Source of the DNA: Aquificaceae bacterium UBA2488
GTDB lineage: Bacteria; Aquificota; Aquificia; Aquificales; Aquificaceae
Direction of reading: 5' to 3'
NCBI GenBank assembly: GCA_002341805.1
Contig: DDOS01000124.1
Span: forward strand, 892 to 18,277
DNA length: 17,386 bases
In this document: one piece after another, positions 1 to 7,712 of the stretch
Layout of the letters: each line of letters begins with the position of its first letter
How positions within the stretch are numbered: position 1 is the stretch's first letter
Position numbers and translations under genes: made by a program
The notes under the pieces: generated by a model
The model's input: the letters and a program-made list of their open reading frames with translations, nothing else
The model's database searches: none
Told to the model about the DNA's origin: nothing

Positions 1-954
1 CGCAAAGACTTAAAAGAACTATCTTATATACATGAACTTTATCAGGAATATAATAAACTTATTAAAAGCATCGAAGACACAAGAGAACTTCTAAAAGACA
101 AAGATTTGAGGGAATTGGCAGAAAAAGAGATAGAGCATTTAAATATCATGCTTTTAGAAAAAGAAAAACAACTCATGTCCGCATTGGTGCCAAAAGATGC
201 TAATGACACCAAAAATGTAATCTTAGAAATAAGAGCAGGAGCAGGTGGTGAGGAAGCAGCCCTTTTTGTGGCCGATTTACTTAGGATGTATCAGCGATAT
301 GCCGAAAGAAAAGGCTGGAAATTTAACATATTAGAAGCCAACAAAACAGGCCTTGGAGGCTACAAGGAAGTCATAGTTTCCATTGAAGGAAGAAATGTGT
401 ATCAGTATTTAAAATATGAAAGTGGTGTTCATAGGGTTCAAAGGGTACCTATCACCGAATCAGGAGGTAGGATACACACATCCACCACTACTGTGGCGGT
501 TTTACCGGAGGCTTCAGAATTTGATATTACCATAAATCCTCAAGATTTAAAAATAGAGACCTTTAGAGCCTCAGGAGCAGGCGGACAATATGTAAATACA
601 ACAGAGTCAGCAGTTAGAATCACCCATATACCCACTGGCATATCTATATCTTGCCAAGACGAAAGAAGTCAGCTCCAAAACAAGTTAAAAGCCATGAGGA
701 TTTTGTATGCAAAATTAAAGGATTTTTACGATAGACAACGAAAAGAAGAAACTGATAAAGAACGCAAAGAACAGGTTGGCACTGGCGATAGAAGTGAAAA
801 AATAAGAACCTACAACTTTTCACAAAATAGAGTGACAGATCATAGAGTTGGTGTTACTTTGCATAGATTATCCGATGTGCTGGACGGAGGTTTAGACGAT
901 ATCATATCTGTCTTACAAGCTAAGGAATTGGAGCAAAAATTGGCAAGCGTATGA
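1..954 (+). CDS. prfA: Peptide chain release factor 1, 5'-truncated by window edge
   Basis: Release factor 1 recognises UAA and UAG in the ribosomal A site and triggers hydrolysis of peptidyl-tRNA. The reading frame is open from base 1 (beginning [13 protein letters not shown]) to the TGA at 952-954, giving 317 residues. RF1 is usually about 360, so roughly 40 N-terminal residues lie outside the window. The universally conserved GGQ motif that enters the peptidyl transferase centre is at 580-588, inside [18 protein letters not shown]. The codon-recognition tripeptide is PIT at 448-456, in [19 protein letters not shown]1 has PxT here while RF2 has SPF, so this is RF1. The middle is typical class I release factor sequence, ending [14 protein letters not shown]. 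The stop overlaps the start of a small membrane peptide gene (ATGA). A TTG at 106 could be mistaken for the start, but homology continues upstream. Identity is near certain. Confidence 0.97.
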   Translation, partial: RKDLKELSYIHELYQEYNKLIKSIEDTRELLKDKDLRELAEKEIEHLNIMLLEKEKQLMSALVPKDANDTKNVILEIRAGAGGEEAALFVADLLRMYQRYAERKGWKFNILEANKTGLGGYKEVIVSIEGRNVYQYLKYESGVHRVQRVPITESGGRIHTSTTTVAVLPEASEFDITINPQDLKIETFRASGAGGQYVNTTESAVRITHIPTGISISCQDERSQLQNKLKAMRILYAKLKDFYDRQRKEETDKERKEQVGTGDRSEKIRTYNFSQNRVTDHRVGVTLHRLSDVLDGGLDDIISVLQAKELEQKLASV

Positions 955-1046
955 AGATATTGTTTTTCTTATTAGAACCAGTTGTTATAATATTAGCCCT
1001 TGTGGGCGTTTTAGTATTTATTTTTAGAGAGATAAGAGGAAAATAA
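951..1046 (+). CDS. Small single-pass membrane peptide (31 aa), coupled to prfA
   Basis: I do not recognise this gene. The ATG at 951 overlaps the prfA stop in an ATGA arrangement, which typically allows translational coupling. The product is 31 residues, starting [19 protein letters not shown] and ending FREIRGK before TAA at 1044-1046. It is almost wholly hydrophobic from residue 3 to 25 with a short positively charged tail, as expected for a single transmembrane helix with a cytoplasmic C-terminus. Its stop codon lies inside the A-rich tract that forms the terminator of the convergent gene. The clean start overlap and membrane-like composition argue that it is real. Without seeing homologues, a chance open frame cannot be excluded. 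Confidence 0.5.
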   Translation: MKILFFLLEPVVIILALVGVLVFIFREIRGK

Positions 1047-1062
1047 AAGGGGCAAACGCCCC
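1040..1062 (-). terminator. Rho-independent terminator of the PA2779-family gene
   Basis: Read on the minus strand, a 5-bp GGGGC/GCCCC stem with a 4-nt loop (1049-1062 on the plus strand) is followed by TTTTATTTT (1048-1040), the layout of an intrinsic terminator. It begins 7 bases past the stop of the minus-strand gene. On the plus strand the hairpin is not followed by a T run, so it should act mainly on the minus-strand transcript. Confidence 0.75.
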
Positions 1063-1068
1063 AATGTA

Positions 1069-1461
1069 TTATCTTATGACCACTTCTCTGCCAGTAAGCC
1101 TTAGTATCAATACTACCAAGAGTACTATCACCAATACAGCTATCACAAGACCAAGACCATCTCCACCCGCTTGTAGCTTTTTAGAAGAATTTGCTAAAAG
1201 CTTCAGCTGTTCATTGTTCATGGTGTTTAGCTTTTGTTTAACCTCTTCAGGGCTCATACCATATTCTTTTAGCTTTTGAGCTACTATCTTGTTCTCAAGA
1301 GCTTTTTGTATTTGCTTGATATACTCTTGTCTCTTGGTGTTTGAAGATAAGAGTATGCTGGTTGGTGCTTTTGATGGGGCTAAAGCTGCCAAAGCTGGGG
1401 AAGCATTGTAAAACAAAGTCCAAGATGCTAAAACTACGGCGATCTTCTTGAAATTTTTCAT
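1069..1461 (-). CDS. PA2779-family small membrane protein
   Basis: A 130-residue protein with an N-terminal signal sequence (residues 1-26, hydrophobic core followed by ASPALA). The middle is charged and helical, with the phrase YGMSPEEVKQKLNTMNNEQLKLLA at about 67-90, then a Gly-rich LQAGGDG and a C-terminal transmembrane helix (about 103-122) ending in RLTGREVVIR. The 'SPEEVxxxLxxMxxEQLxxLA' segment, the Gly turn and the C-terminal helix match what I know as the PA2779 family (also listed as a DUF). The molecular function is unknown. The start is set by a strong AGGAGG Shine-Dalgarno at 1472-1467, 5 nt before the ATG. It is a single-gene unit, divergent from aroC, with its own terminator. 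In proteobacteria this family often sits next to a C39-peptidase-like partner; none is visible here. Confidence 0.75.
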   Translation of the reverse strand: MKNFKKIAVVLASWTLFYNASPALAALAPSKAPTSILLSSNTKRQEYIKQIQKALENKIVAQKLKEYGMSPEEVKQKLNTMNNEQLKLLANSSKKLQAGGDGLGLVIAVLVIVLLVVLILRLTGREVVIR

Positions 1462-1519
1462 AAAAACCTCCTACCATATTAATTGAAATTTATTATATCA
1501 CTATTTATCTGCAAAAGAT

Positions 1520-1548
1520 TTGATATTATACTATAGTTATACTATAAT
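1520..1548 (+). promoter_or_regulatory. Near-consensus sigma-70 promoter giving leaderless aroC mRNA
   Basis: A TTGATA -35 (1520-1525) and a perfect TATAAT -10 (1543-1548) are separated by exactly 17 bp. The expected transcription start, about 7 nt past the -10, is the A of the aroC ATG at 1555. There is no Shine-Dalgarno and no room for one, so the transcript is predicted to be leaderless. On the opposite strand a TATAAT at 1497-1492 could serve the divergent PA2779-family gene, but no good -35 accompanies it. Confidence 0.75.
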
Positions 1549-1554
1549 TATAAA

Positions 1555-2712
1555 ATGGGTTTAAGATTTTTAACTTCAGGTGAGTCTCATGGACAAACGC
1601 TTATTTCTATCTTAGAAGGACTTCCTGCAAATCTGGACATAGATATAGATTTTATAAACAACGAGCTAAGAAGAAGACAAGGAGGATATGGAAGAGGCGG
1701 GCGCATGAAGATAGAGCAAGATACTGCCAACATATTATCTGGTGTGAGGTTTGGTAAAACTATAGGCTCACCTATAGCCATAGAGATTAAAAACAAAGAT
1801 TGGGAAAACTGGCAAAACAAAATGGCTCCTTTTGGAGAAAAGCCAGAAGACTTTAAAGATTTTACAAAACCACGCCCTGGTCATGCAGACCTGGTGGGCG
1901 GTATAAAATACAATCAAAAGGACTTAAGGAACATCTTAGAGCGTTCTTCCGCCAGAGAAACCGCTTCAAGGGTAGCTGTTGGTGCTTTTTGTAAGCTTCT
2001 ATTAAAAGCTCTAAACATACATATATATAGCTATGTGGTAAGTGTAGGAGAGATATCAACTAGCATCATCCACGAAGATCCTATTCTAAACGCAGAACAA
2101 GCCGAAAAATCTGTTATAAGGTTTGTAGACCCATCAAAGGACAACGAGCTAATGGAATATATAGACAAAGCTAAGGAATCTGGTGAAAGCTTAGGAGGTA
2201 TCTTTGAAGTGGTGGCTATCAATGTACCACCTGGTATTGGATCTTATATCCAATGGGATAAAAGAATTGATGGGGATATTGCAAAAGCTATTATGAGTAT
2301 CCAAGCCATAAAAGGAGTGGAGATAGGACTTGGTTTTGAATCTGCTAAAAGGATAGGTTCAAAGGTGATGGACGAGATAGGATATGACAATGGATATTTT
2401 AGATATTCTAACAACCTTGGAGGTACCGAAGGGGGTATGACAAACGGTATGCCTATTGTGGTAAGAGCTGCCATGAAACCAATACCCACTTTGATGAATC
2501 CATTAAGAAGCGTAGATATCATATCAAAAGATCCTTTAAAAGCAGGAAAAGAACGAAGCGATGTGACAGCTATAGCAGCGGCATCTATAGTAGGAGAAGC
2601 TATGTTAGCTTTTGTAATAGCTTATCATATATTAGAAAAATTTAGTGCAGATAACATGGAAGAGCTTATAATAAGATATAATGAATATATTAACTATGTG
2701 AGGTCGTTTTGA
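1555..2712 (+). CDS. aroC: Chorismate synthase
   Basis: Converts 5-enolpyruvylshikimate 3-phosphate to chorismate, the last step of the shikimate pathway, using reduced FMN without net redox change; cytosolic. The 385 residues are normal for the family. Signatures visible in order: GESHGQ with the conserved His12; RRRQGGYGRGGRM (about 40-51), the phosphate- and flavin-binding segment; RPGHADL with the second conserved His110; RSSARETASR (about 130-139); and near the C-terminus RSDVTAIAAASIVGEAMLAF. The ATG follows the -10 hexamer by only 6 nt and has no Shine-Dalgarno, so translation probably starts on a leaderless message. The stop overlaps the aroD start (TGATG), so the two shikimate genes form a coupled unit. 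Pairing step 7 with step 3 of the pathway makes functional sense. Confidence 0.97.
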   Translation: MGLRFLTSGESHGQTLISILEGLPANLDIDIDFINNELRRRQGGYGRGGRMKIEQDTANILSGVRFGKTIGSPIAIEIKNKDWENWQNKMAPFGEKPEDFKDFTKPRPGHADLVGGIKYNQKDLRNILERSSARETASRVAVGAFCKLLLKALNIHIYSYVVSVGEISTSIIHEDPILNAEQAEKSVIRFVDPSKDNELMEYIDKAKESGESLGGIFEVVAINVPPGIGSYIQWDKRIDGDIAKAIMSIQAIKGVEIGLGFESAKRIGSKVMDEIGYDNGYFRYSNNLGGTEGGMTNGMPIVVRAAMKPIPTLMNPLRSVDIISKDPLKAGKERSDVTAIAAASIVGEAMLAFVIAYHILEKFSADNMEELIIRYNEYINYVRSF

Positions 2713-3371
2713 TGAAGATGGCTGTACCTATAACGGATTTTGATTTTGATAATATGCTTTTAAAAGCCCAAAAAGCAGATATTTTAGAGTTTAGGGTGGA
2801 TTCTTTTTCCAACAAAGACCCTAAATATGTTTTGTGGCTTTTAGAAAAAGCAAAAAAATTACATTTTGAGATAATACTAACCATAAGAAGCCAAAAAGAA
2901 GGTGGGTCTTATGTGGAAAATAGACTAAATCTTTTTGAAACCTTAGCTCCTTTTGTGGATTATATAGATATAGAGCTCTCTTCTATAGATATAATAGCAT
3001 ACGTATCGCGCATTGCCAAAGAAAATGAGAAAAAACTAATCGTATCCCATCACAACTTTGAGCTTACCCCTGCAAACTTTGTGATAAAAGAACTCATAAG
3101 AGAGGCTTTAAGATATGGAGATATCCCAAAGCTTGCTTTCAAGGCAAACTCTTACGAGGATGTGGCAAGGCTTATGTGTGTGGGAAACTCTTTTGAGGAT
3201 AAAAAAATATTGATAGCTATGGGAGAATACGGCAAGATTTCAAGAATAGCTGGTTTTATCTTTGGGTCATTCATAACTTATGCATATATATTAAAACCAA
3301 ATGCCCCAGGACAGCTGTCCCTAGAAGAAGCTATAGCTCTTAGAGATTTATTTTATAAGCTAACTTTCTAA
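2712..3371 (+). CDS. aroD: 3-dehydroquinate dehydratase, type I
   Basis: Catalyses dehydration of 3-dehydroquinate to 3-dehydroshikimate (third step of the shikimate pathway) through a Schiff base. The 219-residue protein has the class I motifs: EFRVDSF (Glu26, Arg28), LTIRSQKEGG (Arg59), VSHHNFELTP with the catalytic His at 113/114, GDIPKLAFKAN with the Schiff-base Lys at 140, MGEYGKISRIAGFIFGS for substrate phosphate-free carboxylate binding, and APGQ at 198-201. I chose the ATG at 2712, which overlaps the aroC TGA and has a GAGGT ribosome site at 2700-2704. A TTG at 2709 and an ATG at 2718 are possible alternatives. The gene's 3' end overlaps the convergent uvrC by 12 bp, and no terminator is visible between them. 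Confidence 0.95.
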   Translation: MKMAVPITDFDFDNMLLKAQKADILEFRVDSFSNKDPKYVLWLLEKAKKLHFEIILTIRSQKEGGSYVENRLNLFETLAPFVDYIDIELSSIDIIAYVSRIAKENEKKLIVSHHNFELTPANFVIKELIREALRYGDIPKLAFKANSYEDVARLMCVGNSFEDKKILIAMGEYGKISRIAGFIFGSFITYAYILKPNAPGQLSLEEAIALRDLFYKLTF

Positions 3372-5054
3372 GAGTTTTTTTACGTTTTCTTGAATGGTTT
3401 TTGATATGCCAAGTTTTTTTAGCTTTTCCTGGTCAGATTTTATAAAATCATAAAGACTATCAAAATGTCTATATATAATCTCTCTTTTCACTTTGCCCAC
3501 TCCTTTCACTTTTGATAAAGCATCTTTTATAAACTCTTTAGATCTTACATTTCTATTGTAAGTGATGGCAAATCTATGGGCTTCATCTCTTAAAAGCCCG
3601 AAAACTCTATATAAGGTTTGATTGTTTTTTATGGGTATGGCAAGTCCATCTTCTGTGTATATTATCTCTTCTTCCTTTGCCAAAGAGCATACATAAGTAT
3701 TTAATAGGAAACTCTCTTTTACTTCTATGCCCATAGAAAGTTGTCCTTTACCACCATCTATTAACCACATGTCTGGCATTGAGTCTTCTTTTGGTACTAT
3801 GCGCCTTGCTCTTCTTGATAAAACCTCTTTTAAAGAGGCAAAATCATCTATATAATTCACAGTTTTAACCCTATAGCGTCTATATTTGCTCTTATTGAGA
3901 GCCCCGTTTTCCCATACCACCATAGAACCCACTGTAAATGTTCCACCAAAATGACTTATATCAAAACACTCTATTAGTTTTGGGGCTTTTCTTAAAAATA
4001 TTTTCTCAAACTCCTTGTTAAAATCTTCTACGTTTTGTGTATAAATTGTATTTTTCTTTATAATCTTTAAAAGTCCTTCTGGTATGTTTTGACCAAAGGC
4101 GATATCTTTTCTTCTGGATTTCATAAACTTTTTAAAATCCTCTTCCAAGCTAAAATTGGTAACAAGTTTCTTAGGTATTAGGTTTGATAAATAGTATGTG
4201 CCAAGTATCTCACCAGGATTAACGATGGCATCTTGATTTATGTTAAATTCTTTATGAGCCACTAATCTATGATTTCTTATTATAAAAAGCCAAATACTTT
4301 TATAATCAAGATAAAATATATCAGCCTCTTCTATATCGTAAGAAAAAACCCCTTGACCTTGCACTAAATTTTGAAGTACCGACACTTGGTCTCTTAAAAA
4401 TGCCGCTTTTTCAAAAGCCATGTTTGAGGCATATTTTTCTATCTTCTCATGAAGGATTGGAAGTAACTCTTTCACATTGCCAGATAAAAATCCTTTGGCG
4501 GATTTTACACTTATGGCGTAATCTTCTTTGGATATCAAATTAGCACAAGGACCAGAACAAAGTCCAAGATGATAATCCATACAAGGGGTATCTCTTTTTG
4601 GTATGGGATCGCATGTGCGTAGCCTGAAAGTGGAATGTATGAGCTTTTTTATCTTAAAAGCCTTGTTCATATTTAAAAACGGGCCAAAAGCTTCACCTTC
4701 ATCAAAGTTTTCCCTGGTGATCTTTATGGTAGGGTGTTCCTCTTTGGTGATAATAATCACTGGATAACCGCTTCCATGCTTTAGCAATACATTATATTTT
4801 GGTTTGTGGGTTCTTATAAGGTCCATCTCCAAAAGAAGAGCTTCATATTCGTTGTTGGTGATAATCCATTCAAGTCTTGAAGAACGTCTAAAAATGTTGT
4901 CTTCTTTGGTGGAAGTCTCTCGCTCTTTTAGATGTTGAAGCAGTCTTTTCCTTAAATTTATAGCTTTTCCTATATAAATATAATGCCTTTGATTCTTGAA
5001 AATATAAACACCTGGTTCTTCTGGAGCTTTCTCTATAATAATCTCAAAATCCAT
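3360..5054 (-). CDS. uvrC: UvrABC system protein C (excinuclease subunit)
   Basis: UvrC makes the 3' and 5' incisions around bulky DNA lesions in nucleotide excision repair. Domains in order of the 564-residue protein: GIY-YIG nuclease (PGVYIFKNQRHYIYIGKA, about 14-31) for the 3' cut; a cluster of four cysteines (148, 158, 166, 170) typical of the family; a UVR motif for UvrB contact (about 199-230); an RNase H-like 5' nuclease with FDISHFGG (Asp365), DDFASL (Asp403/404), WLIDGGKGQL (Asp433) and RDEAHRFA (His493); and a C-terminal helix-hairpin-helix (SKVKGVGKVKREII, about 514-527). All catalytic residues are present. It is slightly shorter than the usual ~600. There is no Shine-Dalgarno before the ATG; a promoter overlapping the start region suggests a leaderless mRNA. 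Confidence 0.96.
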   Translation of the reverse strand: MDFEIIIEKAPEEPGVYIFKNQRHYIYIGKAINLRKRLLQHLKERETSTKEDNIFRRSSRLEWIITNNEYEALLLEMDLIRTHKPKYNVLLKHGSGYPVIIITKEEHPTIKITRENFDEGEAFGPFLNMNKAFKIKKLIHSTFRLRTCDPIPKRDTPCMDYHLGLCSGPCANLISKEDYAISVKSAKGFLSGNVKELLPILHEKIEKYASNMAFEKAAFLRDQVSVLQNLVQGQGVFSYDIEEADIFYLDYKSIWLFIIRNHRLVAHKEFNINQDAIVNPGEILGTYYLSNLIPKKLVTNFSLEEDFKKFMKSRRKDIAFGQNIPEGLLKIIKKNTIYTQNVEDFNKEFEKIFLRKAPKLIECFDISHFGGTFTVGSMVVWENGALNKSKYRRYRVKTVNYIDDFASLKEVLSRRARRIVPKEDSMPDMWLIDGGKGQLSMGIEVKESFLLNTYVCSLAKEEEIIYTEDGLAIPIKNNQTLYRVFGLLRDEAHRFAITYNRNVRSKEFIKDALSKVKGVGKVKREIIYRHFDSLYDFIKSDQEKLKKLGISKTIQENVKKLLES

Positions 5055-5059
5055 AATCT

Positions 5060-5090
5060 ATAATAAAATCCATAAAAACCATTTTGTCAA
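5060..5090 (-). promoter_or_regulatory. Candidate uvrC promoter (long spacer, leaderless)
   Basis: On the minus strand a perfect TTGACA (5090-5085) is followed after 19 bp by TATTAT (5065-5060), which ends 5 nt before the uvrC ATG. The start of transcription would fall at or next to the ATG, in line with the absence of a ribosome binding site. The 19-bp spacer is longer than the optimal 17. A TTTATT hexamer at 17 bp is the alternative. Confidence 0.45.
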
Positions 5091-5093
5091 TAG

Positions 5094-5389
5094 AAAATAT
5101 ACTTTTATAAGTTAAAGTCAAGCTCTAATAAAATATACTCTTTGGTCCTTTTCCCCAAGAAATTGTGTAAGCTTACATTGTTGGAACAAAGGAGGTATAA
5201 GCTTGAGCTGAGGAAAAAGGCTATGGACTTTGCAAGACGGATTTTAAAGACTAAAGAAGAAGATAAATATGCCAGTTTAGCAGAACAGGCTACAATCCAT
5301 TAGAATTAAGAAAATTCTTATATACCACTAATGCAGTTGAAAGTATAAACTCTGGTATTGAACTTATTAAGGAAAGCTGTAAACATTAA
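5094..5389 (+). pseudogene. Decayed IS256/Mutator-type transposase remnant
   Basis: This gene-free stretch contains two out-of-register coding fragments. The downstream one (frame from about 5267, TAA at 5387-5389) reads ..RTGYNPLELRKFLYTTNAVE, then SINSGIELIKESCKH. The core LYTTNAVESINS corresponds to the C-terminal '(Y)TTNAIESLNS' signature of IS256/Mutator transposases, which is normally followed by about 80 more residues that are missing here. The upstream fragment (5094-5303, another frame) reads LRKKAMDFARRILKTKEEDK before a TAG; I cannot match it with confidence. No intact start, catalytic DDE set or clear terminal inverted repeats are visible, so this is a dead insertion-sequence relic. 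Boundaries are approximate. Confidence 0.6.
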
Positions 5390-5455
5390 ATTTGAGTTAT
5401 GTTAAAATGATTTGCACAATTTATTGGAGTAACTTCTCATCACTCCCTCCCCTTC

Positions 5456-7648
5456 TCAAAACTCTGCCCTTATACCACCAGATATAGTAAAAGGTGGTGC
5501 TAAATAGTAGCTACCTGAGGTACCTCCAGTACCTATATATCCTATGTATTTTTTATTGGTTATATTAAATAGGTTTATAAAAGCATAATACTTTTTACCA
5601 AATAGATGAAAGTTTCTTGATATATTTGCATTAAAGACTGTATAGGAAGGTATTTCTTGAGTATTGGTGGAATCTCCGTATCTTGAACTTTCATATATCA
5701 TATATGGAAATATGTCAAATCCAAAGAGTTTATAATCCACTCCAAGCTTGAACATATACTTTGGTACATTTGGAAGCTGATTGCCAGCTACATTCAAAAA
5801 CTCGCTTCCAGAGTAGTATCCATTGTCAAACTTTGATCTGTTGTAAGAAAGAGAGCTTATTATGTTTAGGTTTTTAATGGGGTCAGAAGTAAGAAGTATC
5901 TCATAGCCATAAGCTTTTACTTTACCAACATTTTGTGGATATGTGATGTTTGGATTATTTGGCTCAGCAAAATACTCTATCTTATTCTTATAATCTACAT
6001 AGTATATGTCTGGTTTTATATAAAGTTTTGGTAGATTTATATTTAAACCAAGATCATAAGTATCAGCTTCTTCTGGGGATAAATTATTGATAATCTCTTG
6101 AGAAGTTGTTCCAGGTGGTGGTGAACCTTGATAGTCTCCTGGTACTTGAAAGTTTTTAGCATAGTTAAAATATGCAAATAGCATTTTATTAAAGTGATAT
6201 CCTAAGGATAGACTTGGTAGTAATTTTCTATAAGTTCTTGAATAAGTGTTATTTGGGTTAACCTGAAGACCAGAATAGTTAAATATATCATCTCCAGAGA
6301 AGTATGGTAGATTGTTTGTATAAAAATCTGTATATCTTCTTTCTACAGATGGATATTTTAAACCAACTTCTATATCAAAACCTTTTGGATTTTTATAAGA
6401 AACCAAGATATATGGAGAGTTTGTAATAGTATAAACATCATCTATATAACCATAGTTATTAAAACTTTCTACCACATAGGGTAATGTCTGAGTTATTTTA
6501 AAGGCCTTATTGAAGTCCTCTAAGTGAGCTCTTTCATACCAATATCCTAGGTCAAATCCGATAGATTTAAACTCAGTGTGAAAAGAAGCTATAAAACCAG
6601 GTCTGTGGGTGTAATTTTCAGATTCTGAGTAATGTAGATAATTATAATAATATGCGCTACTTCCATATCCTTTGCCTATCCAGTAATATGGTTTTAGTGA
6701 TATATAAGTACTTGGAGATATGTCTAAGCTTATGTCTCCCCTGAACTCATAGTTAGTGTAAGGATTGTGGAAAAATTTGTAATAGTTAGCATCTTGTTGT
6801 AAATTGCCAGTGAAGGCTGGTAAAAAGTCATAGGTGGTGTAGTTTGATAGATTTAGAGCTTGCTGATAATTTAGAGATCTATAATAGTAATTAACTTGTG
6901 TATTTTTATCCATGTAAAATTTTATATGTAATCTATTTAGATTGGCATTCCAACCGAAAGCCACATGATCTCTAAACTTTGGATCTTGACCTACTCCTGT
7001 AAACTTATTAGCTTGTGCATGGGAGTAAGACATGAAAAATCTTGAGTTCATAAGAGGCAAAAATCCACTATCTGCTCTTACAAAAGTTTTCTCATAGCCA
7101 TAAGAACCAAAAGATTGTTCTAAAGTAAGTGTTCTATTATATCTTGGAGCTAGGGTGGTAAGACCTATTCTACCACCTATATTAGAATAAAGAGGACTTT
7201 TAGGTCCCAATCCACCTCTGTTAATAGTTTCTACTTGTAGATTCTCAAGATCCATATATTCGTTTGGATAAAGAGCATAGTTCCCAGAGTCATTTAGAGG
7301 CATACCATCCATGGTTAATCCTATTTGATTGTTATTAAATCCTCTTATGGTTATCTCACCACCAGCTAAACCATAAGGATCTTGGGTTTGGAAGTTTACA
7401 GAAGGTAAGAGCTCTAAAGCCTGAAATACGTTTGCTCCACCACTAGAAGTAAGTTTTTGTATAAGTTTTCTAGTAACTTTCTCCTTTGGTTTTGTGATAT
7501 TTTTGCTTTTAACATAGCTTTGAGTACTTTGTTTTTTCTCCTTGTTACCTTTTACATTAACATTTATCATAGGCGTATTTTCTTGTGCGTAAGAAAAGCA
7601 AAAAATACCAAGAGCCAAACCAGTTACATAGCTAAGCCTAAATTTCAT
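5456..7648 (-). CDS. TonB-dependent outer-membrane receptor (730 aa)
   Basis: A ligand-gated outer-membrane channel of the TonB-dependent receptor family. Residues 1-21 are a signal peptide (MKFRLSYVTGLALGIFCFSYA). INVNV at 28-32 is a probable TonB box. The plug domain spans about 55-170, with LTSSGGANVFQALELLPSVN, GEITIRGFNNNQIGLTMDGM and NIGGRIGLTTLAP. The rest is a Tyr/Asn-rich beta-barrel ending SGGIRAEF; the terminal Phe is the usual signal for outer-membrane insertion. I chose the ATG at 7648 because GGAGGTG (7658-7652) lies 5 nt upstream and the signal peptide starts there; a TTG at 7675 would add nine unlikely residues. It is divergent from a second receptor and shares a control region of 11-bp TTAAC repeats. 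The substrate cannot be read from sequence; context suggests phosphate-related uptake. Confidence 0.92.
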   Translation of the reverse strand: MKFRLSYVTGLALGIFCFSYAQENTPMINVNVKGNKEKKQSTQSYVKSKNITKPKEKVTRKLIQKLTSSGGANVFQALELLPSVNFQTQDPYGLAGGEITIRGFNNNQIGLTMDGMPLNDSGNYALYPNEYMDLENLQVETINRGGLGPKSPLYSNIGGRIGLTTLAPRYNRTLTLEQSFGSYGYEKTFVRADSGFLPLMNSRFFMSYSHAQANKFTGVGQDPKFRDHVAFGWNANLNRLHIKFYMDKNTQVNYYYRSLNYQQALNLSNYTTYDFLPAFTGNLQQDANYYKFFHNPYTNYEFRGDISLDISPSTYISLKPYYWIGKGYGSSAYYYNYLHYSESENYTHRPGFIASFHTEFKSIGFDLGYWYERAHLEDFNKAFKITQTLPYVVESFNNYGYIDDVYTITNSPYILVSYKNPKGFDIEVGLKYPSVERRYTDFYTNNLPYFSGDDIFNYSGLQVNPNNTYSRTYRKLLPSLSLGYHFNKMLFAYFNYAKNFQVPGDYQGSPPPGTTSQEIINNLSPEEADTYDLGLNINLPKLYIKPDIYYVDYKNKIEYFAEPNNPNITYPQNVGKVKAYGYEILLTSDPIKNLNIISSLSYNRSKFDNGYYSGSEFLNVAGNQLPNVPKYMFKLGVDYKLFGFDIFPYMIYESSRYGDSTNTQEIPSYTVFNANISRNFHLFGKKYYAFINLFNITNKKYIGYIGTGGTSGSYYLAPPFTISGGIRAEF

Positions 7649-7675
7649 ATGCACCTCCGCTTTAGGATCAAGCAA

Positions 7676-7707
7676 ATTATAATTAATAATTGTTAATTTT
7701 TTATTAA
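7676..7707 (-). promoter_or_regulatory. Promoter of the leftward receptor with PHO-box-like repeats
   Basis: Minus strand: a perfect -10 TATAAT at 7681-7676 has no recognisable -35. In its place are TTAAT (7707-7703) and TTAAC (7696-7692), 11 bp apart, with the nearer repeat starting exactly 15 bp upstream of the -10. A further TTAAT at 7728 is 21 bp upstream. Absence of a -35 with direct repeats covering that position is typical of PhoB-type activated promoters. The 5' leader would be about 20 nt and contains the GGAGGTG ribosome site. Confidence 0.55.
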
Positions 7708-7712
7708 CAATT
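7688..7712. repeat. Perfect 10-bp inverted repeat between the divergent receptors
   Basis: AATTGTTAAT (7688-7697) and ATTAACAATT (7703-7712) are perfect reverse complements separated by TTTTT. The palindrome joins one leftward-facing and one rightward-facing TTAAC repeat, so it may simply be two face-to-face regulator half-sites. It may also be an operator in its own right. Confidence 0.7.

Noticed and set aside
1064..1279. Plus-strand open frame of 71 residues
   Set aside because: It lies antisense to the PA2779-family gene, has Ser/Thr/Pro-rich low-complexity sequence, no ribosome site and no recognisable motif.
3360..3371. Possible frameshift at the aroD/uvrC junction
   Set aside because: The 12-bp convergent overlap leaves both proteins with normal C-termini, so it is ordinary gene compaction.
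5094..5303. Upstream fragment in the IS relic as a separate small gene
   Set aside because: It has no good start or ribosome site and lies next to the transposase tail in another frame, fitting decay better than a functional gene.
5426..5446. Hairpin GGAGT/ACTCC as terminator of the leftward receptor
   Set aside because: The stem is only 5 bp with an 11-nt loop and is not followed by a T run on the minus strand; it may be part of the IS relic.
7649..7675. TTG start nine codons upstream for the leftward receptor
   Set aside because: It would place charged residues before the signal peptide, and the GGAGGTG ribosome site fits the ATG at 7648.
7457..7696. Plus-strand open frame of 79 residues opposite the receptor start
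   Set aside because: It covers the signal peptide and plug start of the leftward receptor in antisense and has no plausible ribosome site or protein features.
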